Source: Bacilli bacterium | GTDB taxonomy: Bacteria > Bacillota_I > Bacilli_A > RF39 > UBA660 | DNA length: 64,000 bases | Direction: 5' to 3' | NCBI GenBank assembly: GCA_900768345.1 | Contig: CAAGCO010000020.1 | Coordinates: forward strand, 1 to 64,000 | Shown here: positions 35,054 to 44,073 of the stretch, piece after piece | Numbering within the stretch: the first letter of the stretch is position 1 | Layout: each line of letters opens with the position of its first letter | Notes under the pieces: model-generated | Told to the model about the DNA's origin: nothing | Seen by the model: the letters and a program-made list of their open reading frames with translations, nothing else | The model's database searches: none | Made by a program: the position numbers and the translations under genes

Positions 35054-35197
35054 CATAACAAAACTTTAAAAGTAAGTATTATTATATTATCTATATTATC
35101 AGTTTCTATTTCATTGTTAATAGGTTTAATATTTGAAATATTTCCAGCTTATAAAGCATCTTCCCTAAATCCAATAGATACTCTTAGAAGCAAATAA
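35054..35197 (+). pseudogene. Remnant of a MacB/FtsX-type ABC permease (C-terminus)
   Basis: About 47 codons open to the TAA at 35195-35197. They encode the last membrane helix (VSIILSILSVSISLLIGLIF-like run) and the typical MacB tail FEIFPAYKASSLNPIDTLRSK-type sequence (PAYKASxLxPIxxLR). The ATPase and most of the permease are gone. It sits directly after the adaptor remnant in the usual MacA-MacB order, so both stem from one deleted tripartite-like exporter. Confidence 0.75.
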
Positions 35198-35230
35198 AAA
35201 GAACTATTAAAGTGCTAATAGTTCTTTTAC
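35196..35230. terminator. Bidirectional terminator before PAP2 gene end
   Basis: AAAAAGAACTATTA (35196-35209), AAGTGC loop, TAATAGTTCTTTT (35216-35228). Confidence 0.82.
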
Positions 35231-35842
35231 TTTCTTATTAGTTTTCTTAAGATTATTTACTATTATATATGAAACAATTGCTAATACATCACCACTAACT
35301 AAATCAATAAATACATGTTGTTTAGTACATAATGTAGCTATCATTATCAATATAGATATTATAAGAGTAAGTATCTTCAAGTATAATGGACACTTCTTAC
35401 ACTCAAACATATATAATATGAATAACATACTAACTGCACAATGCAAACTTGGAAAACAATTTTGAGCAGGAGTATCTACCCAAAATACAATTCTTGTTAT
35501 TAACTCTAAAATATTTGTTCCATTAACAATAGGTCTATTTACATAAGTAGGATATATTATAAATATTATATTAGCAATCACTGTACACAACACATAAGAA
35601 ATAATATATTTAATAAAAATATTCTTATCTTTCTTATATAAATAATATGGAATTAAGAATATAAGTAAATACCATATACAATAAGGAATAATAAACCAAA
35701 TATTAAATGGTATTTTACTATCTATAACACCACCAATTAAATGAGGATTACTACCAAACAATTTAGATATGAAGTAGCATAAAGACTGAAATGCAATCAA
35801 TGCCACAGTAAGTATTAAAGGTTTATATTCTATTTTTTTCAT
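35207..35842 (-). CDS. PAP2-superfamily membrane phosphatase
   Basis: 211 residues, about six membrane helices. The PAP2 phosphatase motifs are present: a degenerate first motif near YPTYVNRPIV, PSLHCAVSM (PSxH) and TKQHVFIDLVSGDVLA (SRxxxxxHxxxD-like with TKQHVFID). Likely acts on lipid phosphates at the membrane, for example phosphatidylglycerophosphate or undecaprenyl pyrophosphate. The substrate cannot be told. The start has only a weak SD (GTGATG). It is divergent from the large surface-protein gene. Confidence 0.87.
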   Translation of the reverse strand: MKKIEYKPLILTVALIAFQSLCYFISKLFGSNPHLIGGVIDSKIPFNIWFIIPYCIWYLLIFLIPYYLYKKDKNIFIKYIISYVLCTVIANIIFIIYPTYVNRPIVNGTNILELITRIVFWVDTPAQNCFPSLHCAVSMLFILYMFECKKCPLYLKILTLIISILIMIATLCTKQHVFIDLVSGDVLAIVSYIIVNNLKKTNKKVKELLAL

Positions 35843-35944
35843 AACACATCACAATAAAATTATACTATAAATTATTTATATAATAAAGTTGATTTAAATA
35901 TTTTTATATTGTATTATATATATATATATAGAATAGGTGATAAA

Positions 35945-38440
35945 ATGCAAAAAATAATTGATTATTTTAAACAGTATATTGGTGTTATTTCTATAGTACT
36001 AGCATTATGCATACTTCTTACATATAGTCTTTCATATTTTAAAGTAAATATTGATAATAAAAGAGCTGCTGAAATGTATGTTGGAGAACTTAAGTATTCA
36101 ATGACTATCGAAGGCAATAGTACAAATACTTTAAGTGTACCAGCAGGTGAAACTATTGTTGATGTAAATATAACTAATCAAAATGGAGTAGATACATATT
36201 TCAAATTATTATATTTAAAGAATGATAATGTAACAATTTCATATTATGATGAAACTAAAAATACAGGTGAGGTTTATACTAAGTATTTATCTTCAGGAGA
36301 ATTATTAGAAAAGGGTATTACTGGTACTTTAAAATTAAAAATAATTAATAATTCTAGTAGTGCACAAACTCTTACTTTTTCAGTAAGTGGAGGTTATAGT
36401 ACTAATAAGCTCACTGATGTAGATGTACCAAGTTCATATTCTGAAATTACTACAATGGAGACTACATCTTCAAATACATATTTTTGTAAAACTGGTGATA
36501 CTCTTAGTCAAGGATTAAAATATATTGACGAACAATATACATATTCATATAAACAACAAGGCTCTTCTAATTCTGGTGCTGCATTAAGTTGGGCAAATAT
36601 AACAACTAATGGTTGGGGTGTACAACTTACTAATAAAACAAGTACAAATACTGTAAATAGCAAACTATGTACTTATATAAATAATAAACCTACTATCTCT
36701 ATGACATATATGTTTTCTAATAGTAAAGCAACTTCTATAGATGTAAGTGGTTTTGATACTAGTTATGTAATTGACATGAATAACATGTTTGCAAGTTCTC
36801 AGGCAACTTCAATAAGTGGTTTAAGCATTTTTAATACAAGCAATGTTACTAATATGCGTTATATGTTTAACACAAGTAAAGCAGCATCATTAGATTTAAG
36901 TAAGTTTAATACAAGTAAAGTTACTAATATGAGTAGTATGTTTAAGCAATCAAGTGCCACTACAATAAACGTAAGTAGTTTTAACACAGCTAAAGTAACT
37001 GATATGCATAATATGTTTTCCGGTTCACAAGCCACAACTATAAGCGGGCTAAAAAGTTTTAATACGAGCAAAGTAACTAATATGAATAGTATGTTTTATA
37101 GTTCACAGGCACCAACACTAGATATAAGTGGCTTTAATACTACCAAAGTAACTGACATGGGATTTATGTTTCAAGAAAGTAAAGCAAAAACTTTAAATGT
37201 AAGTAAATTTAATACAAGTAACGTAACTAATATGAGTTATATGTTTAGTTCAACTCAAGTTACTACATTAGATTTAAGCAACTTTAATACAAGTAAAGTT
37301 ACAAGTATGGAAGGTATGTTTTGGAATAGCAAAGTAACTACTATAAATGGATTAAATAAATTTAATACAAGTAAGGTTACTACTATGAAGGTTATGTTTA
37401 AAAATACTGGATTAACAGCACTTGATTTAAGTAGTTTTGATACGAGTAATGTAACTAATATGGAAGGTATGTTTAATCCATGTGCTAGTTTAACAACATT
37501 AAATTTGGGTAGTTTTAACACAAGCAAAGTAACTAATATGTCTTATATGTTTAATGGCTCAACAAGTTTAAAGACAATATATGTGAGCGATAAATTTGTG
37601 ACTACAGCAGTTACATCATCAACAAGTATGTTTGGTAATATGCCTAAATTAGTAGGTGGAAACGGAACTAAATACAATAGTTCACATGTAGATAAAACCT
37701 ATGCTAGAATAGATAAATCAGGTACACCAGGATATTTTACAAAGGTCCCTTCCTTCAGTGATGATAGTTGGGCAACGATAGTAGCAAATATAAAAGCGGG
37801 CAAAAGTAGTGAATATAAAGTAGGAAATACAAAAACAGTAAATTTAGGAACAACATATGGAACACATACACTACGTGTAGCAAATACAACAACACCAAGC
37901 GAATGCTCTACTTCTGGTTTTTCTCAAACAGCATGTGGCTTTGTAGTGGAATTTGCTGATATAATAACAACACACAATATGAATAGTTCAAATACAAATG
38001 TTGGGGGATGGCCAGCAACATCCATGAGAACTTTTGTAAATACAAATATATATAATGCATTGCCGAGCGATTTAAGAAATGTGATAATAGATACAACAGT
38101 AATATCATCTCATGGAAGTACCAGTGGAGAAGAAAATTTTACTTCAACAGATAAACTATATTTATTAGCGCCAAAAGAGATATATACTGATTGGTCTAGA
38201 AGTTGGGATTCAGCAAAAGATTTAACAAGAACATTAGATTATTATACAAATATACGAGTAACAACTAGTAGTTATAGTGGAGCTATAAAGTATAAGGGAA
38301 CTAGTGCTGATAATTGGTGGCTTCGAGGGGCTCGCAGTACTATTAATGCTACCTTCTTTTATATAAAATCCGACGGAGATTGGGGCAGCACTTATGCTAA
38401 TAGTGTCTATGGTGTTTCTCCAGCCTTCCGTTTAGGATAG
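35945..38440 (+). CDS. Large DUF285-repeat surface protein with C-terminal DUF6273-like domain
   Basis: 831 residues from ATG 35945 (SD AGGTGATAAA). N-terminal membrane helix (about 9-28) as an anchor. A beta domain (about 35-160) resembles camelysin/TasA-like or Ig-like modules. About twelve 24-residue DUF285 repeats follow (FNTSKVTNMSSMF, residues about 249-549), a leucine-rich-like solenoid found in surface proteins of gut and Mycoplasma-related bacteria. A DUF6273-like domain (about 600-831) ends WWLRG...GVSPAFRLG. The last roughly 40 codons differ sharply in base composition (hand count 44% GC against about 30% just upstream) and codon use. A ligand-binding adhesin is likely. Confidence 0.85.
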   Translation: MQKIIDYFKQYIGVISIVLALCILLTYSLSYFKVNIDNKRAAEMYVGELKYSMTIEGNSTNTLSVPAGETIVDVNITNQNGVDTYFKLLYLKNDNVTISYYDETKNTGEVYTKYLSSGELLEKGITGTLKLKIINNSSSAQTLTFSVSGGYSTNKLTDVDVPSSYSEITTMETTSSNTYFCKTGDTLSQGLKYIDEQYTYSYKQQGSSNSGAALSWANITTNGWGVQLTNKTSTNTVNSKLCTYINNKPTISMTYMFSNSKATSIDVSGFDTSYVIDMNNMFASSQATSISGLSIFNTSNVTNMRYMFNTSKAASLDLSKFNTSKVTNMSSMFKQSSATTINVSSFNTAKVTDMHNMFSGSQATTISGLKSFNTSKVTNMNSMFYSSQAPTLDISGFNTTKVTDMGFMFQESKAKTLNVSKFNTSNVTNMSYMFSSTQVTTLDLSNFNTSKVTSMEGMFWNSKVTTINGLNKFNTSKVTTMKVMFKNTGLTALDLSSFDTSNVTNMEGMFNPCASLTTLNLGSFNTSKVTNMSYMFNGSTSLKTIYVSDKFVTTAVTSSTSMFGNMPKLVGGNGTKYNSSHVDKTYARIDKSGTPGYFTKVPSFSDDSWATIVANIKAGKSSEYKVGNTKTVNLGTTYGTHTLRVANTTTPSECSTSGFSQTACGFVVEFADIITTHNMNSSNTNVGGWPATSMRTFVNTNIYNALPSDLRNVIIDTTVISSHGSTSGEENFTSTDKLYLLAPKEIYTDWSRSWDSAKDLTRTLDYYTNIRVTTSSYSGAIKYKGTSADNWWLRGARSTINATFFYIKSDGDWGSTYANSVYGVSPAFRLG
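36689..37591 (+). repeat. Twelve DUF285 repeats
   Basis: Units of about 72-78 bp encode F(N/D)TSxVTxMxxMFxxSxxxxLxxS. The units vary more than those of the 394-921 array, so they are older. The pattern AATACAAGTAAAGTTACTAATATG recurs with changes. Confidence 0.85.
38315..38437 (+). other. Candidate hypervariable cassette at the 3' end of the surface gene
   Basis: From the WW codons at 38315 to the stop, ten of the last 39 codons end in C (CGC, ACC, TTC, TCC, GAC, GGC, AGC, GTC, GCC, TTC), which are otherwise scarce. GC rises to 44% in 38321-38440 (53 of 120, counted by hand). This fits substitution at AAC/AAT template codons as made by a diversity-generating retroelement. A hairpin lies about 30 bp after the stop. 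No reverse transcriptase or template repeat is in the window. Confidence 0.5.
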
Positions 38441-38469
38441 AACACAAAATACAAAATAGGTAAAAGGTG

Positions 38470-38506
38470 AAAATTTTGAATTTATTAAGTTCAAAATTTT
38501 TTATTA
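38470..38506 (+). terminator. Terminator after the DUF285 surface gene
   Basis: AAAATTTTGAA (38470-38480), 9-nt loop, TTCAAAATTTT (38490-38500), T-rich tail. The 190-bp gap to der holds this and a der promoter region. Confidence 0.78.
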
Positions 38507-38631
38507 TATTAAAAGTTACTTAAAAGGAAAAATATTTTTGATATTTTAATGATAAAATTTGTTTTATTCTTCATTATTTGGACTAGTAAAATTCTCAATT
38601 TTCTTGTATAATGTATGCGAGGTGAAGGGGA

Positions 38632-39948
38632 ATGGCAAAACAAACAATATGTTTAGTTGGAAGACCTAATACTGGTAAAAGTACTTTATTTAATAGAATA
38701 GTTGGTAAAAAAGTAGCTATTATTGAAGATAAACCAGGAGTAACAAGAGATAGAATTTATAGTGAAGCATCCTACAAAGAAAAACCATTTTATTTAATAG
38801 ATACAGGTGGTATAGATTTAAGTGAAGGAGACTTCAACGAAGAAATTCGTATGCAAGTAGAAGTTGGTATTGAAGAAAGTGATACTATCATTTTTGTTGT
38901 GGATGCTAAAGATGGACTTACTACTAATGACTTACTTATTCGTGATATGTTAAAAAAACAAGATAAGAAAGTTATTGTTGCTATTAATAAAGTTGATAAT
39001 AAAACTGGACAAGAAAATATATATGAATTTTATAGTTTAGGCTTTGATGAATATATTCCTATTTCAGCAGAACATGGAACTGGAGTAAACGATTTATTAA
39101 AAATTGTAACTGATGGATATGAACCAGGATATGAAGAAGAAGATAATAATATTAAAATTGCAGTTATCGGAAGACCTAACGTAGGTAAAAGTAGTTTAGT
39201 AAATGCATTACTTAATGAAGAAAGAGTAATTGTTAGTAATGTTGCTGGTACTACAAGAGATGCTATTGATACAAAGTTCACTTACAATAAAGAAGAATAT
39301 ACTTTAATAGATACAGCAGGACTTCGTAAAAAAGGTAAGATATTTGAAGCAGTAGAAAAATACAGTCTTTTAAGAAGTATGAAAGCAATAGATAGAAGTG
39401 ATGTATGTTTACTTGTTCTTGATGCTACAACTGGTATTGTGGAACATGACAAACATATTGCAGGTTATGCTTTAGAAGCAGGAAAACCAGTAGTAATCGT
39501 AGTTAATAAATGGGATACAATAGAAAATAAAGATGAAAGTATGAAAGAATGGAAAAAGTCTATTAGTCATAACTTCCAATTTATGGATTATGCTAAAATA
39601 GTATTCTTAAGTGCACAAACTAAAAAGAGAATACACACTCTTATGCCAGAAGTACTATCATCTTATGAAAACTCAATTAAAGAAGTTAAAACAAGTATTA
39701 TAAATGATATTATAAGAAATGCATTTATAGAAACACCACCAGCATCATATAAAGGTAAAAAACTAAAAGTATATTTCACACATCAATCAGGTACAAAACC
39801 ACCTAGATTTGATATAGAAGTAAACTCAAAAGGATTAGTACACTTTTCATACTATAGATATTTAGAAAATAAAATAAGAGAAAATATAGATTTTAGTGGA
39901 ACACCAATAATAATACAATTTAAAAATAAAGGAGAAAAAGAATTATAG
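38632..39948 (+). CDS. der: Ribosome biogenesis GTPase Der (EngA)
   Basis: Double GTPase needed for 50S maturation. 438 residues, normal. First G domain: GRPNTGKSTLFN (from residue 9), DTGGID, NKVD. Second: GRPNVGKSSLVN, DTAGLR, NKWD. C-terminal KH-like domain ends in a positively charged tail. SD AGGTGAAGGGGA precedes the ATG. The stop codon is within a 13-bp terminator hairpin. Confidence 0.97.
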   Translation: MAKQTICLVGRPNTGKSTLFNRIVGKKVAIIEDKPGVTRDRIYSEASYKEKPFYLIDTGGIDLSEGDFNEEIRMQVEVGIEESDTIIFVVDAKDGLTTNDLLIRDMLKKQDKKVIVAINKVDNKTGQENIYEFYSLGFDEYIPISAEHGTGVNDLLKIVTDGYEPGYEEEDNNIKIAVIGRPNVGKSSLVNALLNEERVIVSNVAGTTRDAIDTKFTYNKEEYTLIDTAGLRKKGKIFEAVEKYSLLRSMKAIDRSDVCLLVLDATTGIVEHDKHIAGYALEAGKPVVIVVNKWDTIENKDESMKEWKKSISHNFQFMDYAKIVFLSAQTKKRIHTLMPEVLSSYENSIKEVKTSIINDIIRNAFIETPPASYKGKKLKVYFTHQSGTKPPRFDIEVNSKGLVHFSYYRYLENKIRENIDFSGTPIIIQFKNKGEKEL

Positions 39949-39966
39949 AAATATAGTTCTTTTTCT
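39935..39966 (+). terminator. Terminator of der
   Basis: AAAAAGAATTATA (39935-39947), GAAA tetraloop, TATAGTTCTTTTT (39952-39964), one U-G pair. Confidence 0.85.
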
Positions 39967-40000
39967 TTTAAAACAATATTTATTTTAGTATAATAAACTT

Positions 40001-41782
40001 ATGAAAAAAGAAGTAAAAGAAAAAACTAAAAAATCAAATAAAAAAATATGGACATATATTAAAAAATGTATTCCTTATTTTGCTAAAGAAAAGAAAGCAG
40101 TAATAACATTAATAATATTAAGTTTAGTAATAAGTATATTTAGTTCATTTAGTCCAGCATTAATGGCTAAAATATTAGATTATGCAACTAGTGGTAGTTT
40201 AGATAAAGCAATAAAATATTCAGTATTTATATTAGCAATAGCAATATTTATGGAATTTCTTGATAATATAATTTTCACAAGAGCATATGTTAAAGTACAA
40301 GAAACAGTATCAAATAATATAAAAAAAGATGTAATAAACGGATACTTTGACATAGATAATAAAGAACTATTAAAAACATCAAGTGGAGTATTTCTAACTA
40401 GAATAACACAAGATCCAAATAATGTAGTAATGGCATTTAATGCATTAAGAGCTAACATATCTAGAATACTTTCTAATATATTTGTATTCATCTATATATT
40501 TTATATTAACTTCGTATTAGGTATTATAACTATACTTGGTACTATAACAGTATATATAATTGAAAAAAGAGCTATGGACAAATGGAATGCATACTTAAAA
40601 AGAAAAAATAAATTAAGAGATAGAAATACAACTGTTATTAATGAAGGAATAAGAGGATCTCATGATATAAAACTTCTAAATATAGTAGAACATTTTAAAA
40701 ATAAAATAAATGGTAATATAGATGAACTATATAACGATACTATAAAAAGTATGAAAATAGATAGTAATTACACATTTGCAAGAGCATTCACAGTTTATAT
40801 ATTTACTGGTATTATAATAATATTATCTATTTATTTTGTTAAATTTGATGTAATAACAATATCTTCACTAATTGCAGTATTTCTATATAAAGATAGATTA
40901 TTTACTTCAGTATTATATTTAGCTTGGTCAGAAAGGCAATTAAAAGAATTTGCTTTATCAGCAGAACGTATCTTTGAAGTAATAGATCACACTAAATATG
41001 AAAAAGAACACTACGGTAATAAAAGAGTTAATGAGCTATACGGAAAAATTGAATTTAAAGATGTACACTTCAAATATGATAAAGACGAAGTACTAAAAGG
41101 AGTAAACTTCACGATAGAACCAAAAGACACAGTTGCAATCGTAGGTAAGAGTGGTAGTGGTAAAAGTACTATTATTAACTTACTAAGTAAGATTTATGAA
41201 GTAACTAAAGGTGAAATACTTATAGATGGATATAACGTAAACGATTTAGATAAATTTAGTCTTAGAAATAATATTGCAGTTATAAGTCAAAAACCATATT
41301 TATTCAATATGACTATTAAAGAAAACTTACTTTTAGTAAATCCAGATGCATCACAAAAACAAATAGAAAATGTATGTAAAATATGTGAACTTCATGATTA
41401 TATAATGACTCTTCCTAAAAAATACAATACTATAGTTGGAGAAGGTGGAGTAACACTAAGTGGTGGTGAATGTCAAAGAGTTGCAATTGCAAGAGCACTC
41501 CTTAGAAAAACTAATATTATATTATTTGATGAAGCAACAAGTGCACTAGATAATGAAACACAAGCAAACATTCAAAAAGCAATAAATAATATAAGCAGTG
41601 AATATACAATGTTAATCGTAGCTCATAGACTTTCAACTATAAAAGATTGTAACAAAATAATAGTAGTAAACGATGGAAAAATATGCGGAGTAGGTAGTCA
41701 TAAAGAACTATATAAGAATAACGAAATATATAGAACTTTATATGAAAATGAACTACAAAAGGAAGAAAATGACGAGAATTGA
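40001..41782 (+). CDS. ABC transporter, fused permease and ATPase
   Basis: 593 residues in the half-transporter (type IV exporter) layout: six membrane helices (about 30-320), then an ATPase with Walker A GKSGSGKST, Q-loop ISQKPYLFN, signature LSGGECQRVAIA, Walker B ILFDEATSALD and H-loop AHRLSTIKDC. Works as a homo- or heterodimer; the substrate is unknown, and multidrug- or lipid-exporter paralogs are most similar. There is no SD. TATAAT (39989-39994) ends 7 nt before the ATG, so it may be leaderless. The 3' end overlaps tlyA by 14 bp. Confidence 0.92.
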   Translation: MKKEVKEKTKKSNKKIWTYIKKCIPYFAKEKKAVITLIILSLVISIFSSFSPALMAKILDYATSGSLDKAIKYSVFILAIAIFMEFLDNIIFTRAYVKVQETVSNNIKKDVINGYFDIDNKELLKTSSGVFLTRITQDPNNVVMAFNALRANISRILSNIFVFIYIFYINFVLGIITILGTITVYIIEKRAMDKWNAYLKRKNKLRDRNTTVINEGIRGSHDIKLLNIVEHFKNKINGNIDELYNDTIKSMKIDSNYTFARAFTVYIFTGIIIILSIYFVKFDVITISSLIAVFLYKDRLFTSVLYLAWSERQLKEFALSAERIFEVIDHTKYEKEHYGNKRVNELYGKIEFKDVHFKYDKDEVLKGVNFTIEPKDTVAIVGKSGSGKSTIINLLSKIYEVTKGEILIDGYNVNDLDKFSLRNNIAVISQKPYLFNMTIKENLLLVNPDASQKQIENVCKICELHDYIMTLPKKYNTIVGEGGVTLSGGECQRVAIARALLRKTNIILFDEATSALDNETQANIQKAINNISSEYTMLIVAHRLSTIKDCNKIIVVNDGKICGVGSHKELYKNNEIYRTLYENELQKEENDEN

Positions 41783-42542
41783 TATAGAACTAGTAAAAAG
41801 AGGAATTTTTGAAACAAGAAATAAAGCTCAAAATGAAATAAAAAATAAAATAGTATATTGCAATAATGTATGTATAACAAAACCAGCATTTGATGTAACA
41901 GACACTGATATAATCGAAATAAAAGGTGAAAAGTTAAAATACGTGTCTCGTGGTGGTTTAAAACTTGAAAAAGCTATCAAAGAATTTAACATTGATTTAA
42001 AAGATAAAATACTTATTGATATAGGTTCATCTACTGGAGGCTTTAGTGATTGTGCACTTCAAAATGGAATTAAAAAAGTTTATGCAATAGACGTAGGTAC
42101 TGATCAATTTGATAAAACCTTAAGACTTAATAATAAAATTAATCTTTATGAAAACACTGATTTTAGAAATATAGATAATAATATTATTAATGATGCTAAT
42201 ATCGCATCTATTGATGTATCATTTATATCAGTAACAAAACTAACTAATAAATTAAAAGAACTAACTAACTTAAAAGAAGTAATCTGTCTTATAAAACCAC
42301 AATTTGAATGTGGAAAAGAAATATCTGATAAATACAAAGGTGTACCACTAAATAAAGAGGTACATAAGAGTGTTATAGAAAATGTTATAAAATCATTTAA
42401 AGATAACAACTATTATATAAATAGTCTTACATCATCCCCAATAAAAGGCGGTAATGGTAACATAGAATATCTAGCATATTTTAAAAGAGATAAAGAGAGA
42501 AACATCAATATAGAAGAAGTAGTAAATAAAGCATTTTTTTAG
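41769..42542 (+). CDS. tlyA: TlyA-family rRNA 2'-O-methyltransferase / hemolysin-like
   Basis: 257 residues from ATG 41769 (SD AAAGGAAGA; nine upstream codons belong to the previous gene frame overlap). S4 RNA-binding domain (1-60, with VSRGGLKLEKAI at its end), then a FtsJ-like SAM methyltransferase (LIDIGSSTGGFSDCALQNG, VYAIDVGTDQF, CLIKPQFECGKE). TlyA homologues methylate 16S/23S rRNA, though related proteins are named hemolysin A. The K-D-K-E set looks present (K38-type residue not verified). Co-translated with the ABC gene. Confidence 0.92.
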   Translation: MTRIDIELVKRGIFETRNKAQNEIKNKIVYCNNVCITKPAFDVTDTDIIEIKGEKLKYVSRGGLKLEKAIKEFNIDLKDKILIDIGSSTGGFSDCALQNGIKKVYAIDVGTDQFDKTLRLNNKINLYENTDFRNIDNNIINDANIASIDVSFISVTKLTNKLKELTNLKEVICLIKPQFECGKEISDKYKGVPLNKEVHKSVIENVIKSFKDNNYYINSLTSSPIKGGNGNIEYLAYFKRDKERNINIEEVVNKAFF

Positions 42543-42614
42543 TAGAAAAATTATAGTGAAAATGATATAATTTTATTGAAAAAGTAAAGTTGTACTTTAT
42601 AAAATATACATAAT

Positions 42615-42650
42615 ATGACTTTTTATGACAAAATATGACACTTTTACGAC
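42615..42650 (+). promoter_or_regulatory. Phased ATGAC direct repeats upstream of the 42724-45455 cassette
   Basis: ATGAC at 42615, 42625 and 42635 and ACGAC at 42646: spacing 10, 10 and 11 bp, one helical turn apart. Such phased repeats are typical binding sites of response regulators. They lie about 75 bp before the ATG of the secreted-protein gene. No regulator gene is adjacent. Confidence 0.45.
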
Positions 42651-42723
42651 AAAATTAAAAATAAAGGTATATCAAATGTTAAAGTATAAATAATGGGAAG
42701 AAAAATATTTTAGGAGGTATAAA

Positions 42724-43128
42724 ATGAAATATTTAAAATTTACATTATTTATGTTTGTAGTATGTTTGATTATGTCATATACAAACACACAAGCAAGAGA
42801 AGTTTTAGGAGTATCAGGATTCGAGGTAAAAGCATACGGGTTAGAAACTAGTTTAGGAGAATATAGAACAAAAAAAGAAGATTTTACAACTCATACATAT
42901 GAAAATGTTGGAACAGTAAAATTGTATGGTTCTGGTGAATATACAAATATATTGGTTAAAATTTGTAACAAAGCAGGAAAATGTACAAAATATAAAGAAT
43001 TTTCAACAAATAAAAAACTAACTTATAGTGAAGATGCAATTGTGTTAAAAGGACAATACACTTTGAAATTTAAAAATCCAAAATTTACAGCATATAAATT
43101 AAGTCATTCAGGAGTTTGGACTTACTAA
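42724..43128 (+). CDS. Small secreted protein, possible bacteriocin-like effector
   Basis: 134 residues. Signal peptide (residues 1 to about 24: MKYLKFTLFMFVVCLIMS then YTNTQA). The mature 110 residues are Lys/Tyr/Thr-rich with a beta-sandwich look and one CxxxxxC loop (ICNKAGKC). It ends HSGVWTY, reminiscent of, but not clearly similar to, the lactococcin 972 group. SD TAGGAGG precedes the ATG. It heads a set with a membrane protein, an ABC ATPase and a permease, an arrangement used for secreted peptides with self-protection. No homologue recognised; an antimicrobial role is inference. Confidence 0.65.
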   Translation: MKYLKFTLFMFVVCLIMSYTNTQAREVLGVSGFEVKAYGLETSLGEYRTKKEDFTTHTYENVGTVKLYGSGEYTNILVKICNKAGKCTKYKEFSTNKKLTYSEDAIVLKGQYTLKFKNPKFTAYKLSHSGVWTY

Positions 43129-43173
43129 AAAAAGAAATTATATTTTTCTTCTCATAAAATTATAGGAGTATTT

Positions 43174-44064
43174 ATGAAAAAATTTATTCAAAATAATAAA
43201 GCATTACTTATATCGTTCATGATATTATTTATATTCACAACATTTCTAGGTATTAAAGTAATTATTAATGATAAAGATTCAAAAGATTTTAGTATAAAAG
43301 AGAAAGAAATGTGCAAGGAAACTTTAAAAAATGATCCTACTAACGAAATATGTTTAGCAAAAATAAATGAAAGCGAAGAAAAACCTAAAAGAGATACACT
43401 AACTACATTTAATGAAATACTTAATGATTCAGAATATAGCTTCATATATTTTCTAGCAGTACCATTCTTAATAATTATGTCTTCTATGTACGAAATAAGT
43501 AAAAGATTTAAATCGGGTGAAATTAAGAATAGACTAACTAGAGAAAGTTATAATAATTACATAAAAGATGTATTTAAAAGTACATATAAAAGTGTAATAT
43601 TATGGCCGCTAATAACCATTTATGTTTTAGTGTTTTCTTACTTGATAAGTGGCACGTTTACTATATCAACTGAAACTATAGCATTCACTAAAGAAATACT
43701 TAGTCATCCAGTACTATTTATATTTTCATATCTTTTAAACACAATATTAATGAGTATTTTCTATATAAATATAGGACTATTTTTAGTACCAGAAAATAGA
43801 AATTACTTAGTAACAGTAATAGAAACAGCTATGGTTTACTTTGGCATAACATTAACAAACACATTCTTTATAATAAGTTTTGTCTTAAAAAACATTAAAA
43901 ATGCAGAAAACTACTTTGATTTCTTCGATATGTATACGTACCATGATAGAGAACTTATACCATTTAATTTATTATGCCTAGGAGTAGCGCTTATAAGTTC
44001 ATTAGTAGTATATCTAAAATATAGAAATAAAGAAAAAATAGTAATTAAATTAGAGAAAAAGTAG
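43174..44064 (+). CDS. ABC-2-type membrane protein
   Basis: 296 residues. One N-terminal helix (about 10-31), a Lys/Glu-rich extracellular-looking loop (about 40-80), then five further hydrophobic segments (about 85-280). This fits an ABC-2-type permease with a large first loop, similar to BcrB/LanE-like permeases. SD TAGGAG. It is 9 bp before the ATPase gene. Together with the second membrane gene it would form the membrane part of one transporter. Substrate unknown. Confidence 0.75.
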   Translation: MKKFIQNNKALLISFMILFIFTTFLGIKVIINDKDSKDFSIKEKEMCKETLKNDPTNEICLAKINESEEKPKRDTLTTFNEILNDSEYSFIYFLAVPFLIIMSSMYEISKRFKSGEIKNRLTRESYNNYIKDVFKSTYKSVILWPLITIYVLVFSYLISGTFTISTETIAFTKEILSHPVLFIFSYLLNTILMSIFYINIGLFLVPENRNYLVTVIETAMVYFGITLTNTFFIISFVLKNIKNAENYFDFFDMYTYHDRELIPFNLLCLGVALISSLVVYLKYRNKEKIVIKLEKK

Positions 44065-44073
44065 AGGTGTCAT

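Noticed and set aside
36859..37527. Minus-strand frames in the DUF285 repeats
   Set aside because: They mirror the repeat structure of the plus-strand gene and have no SD.
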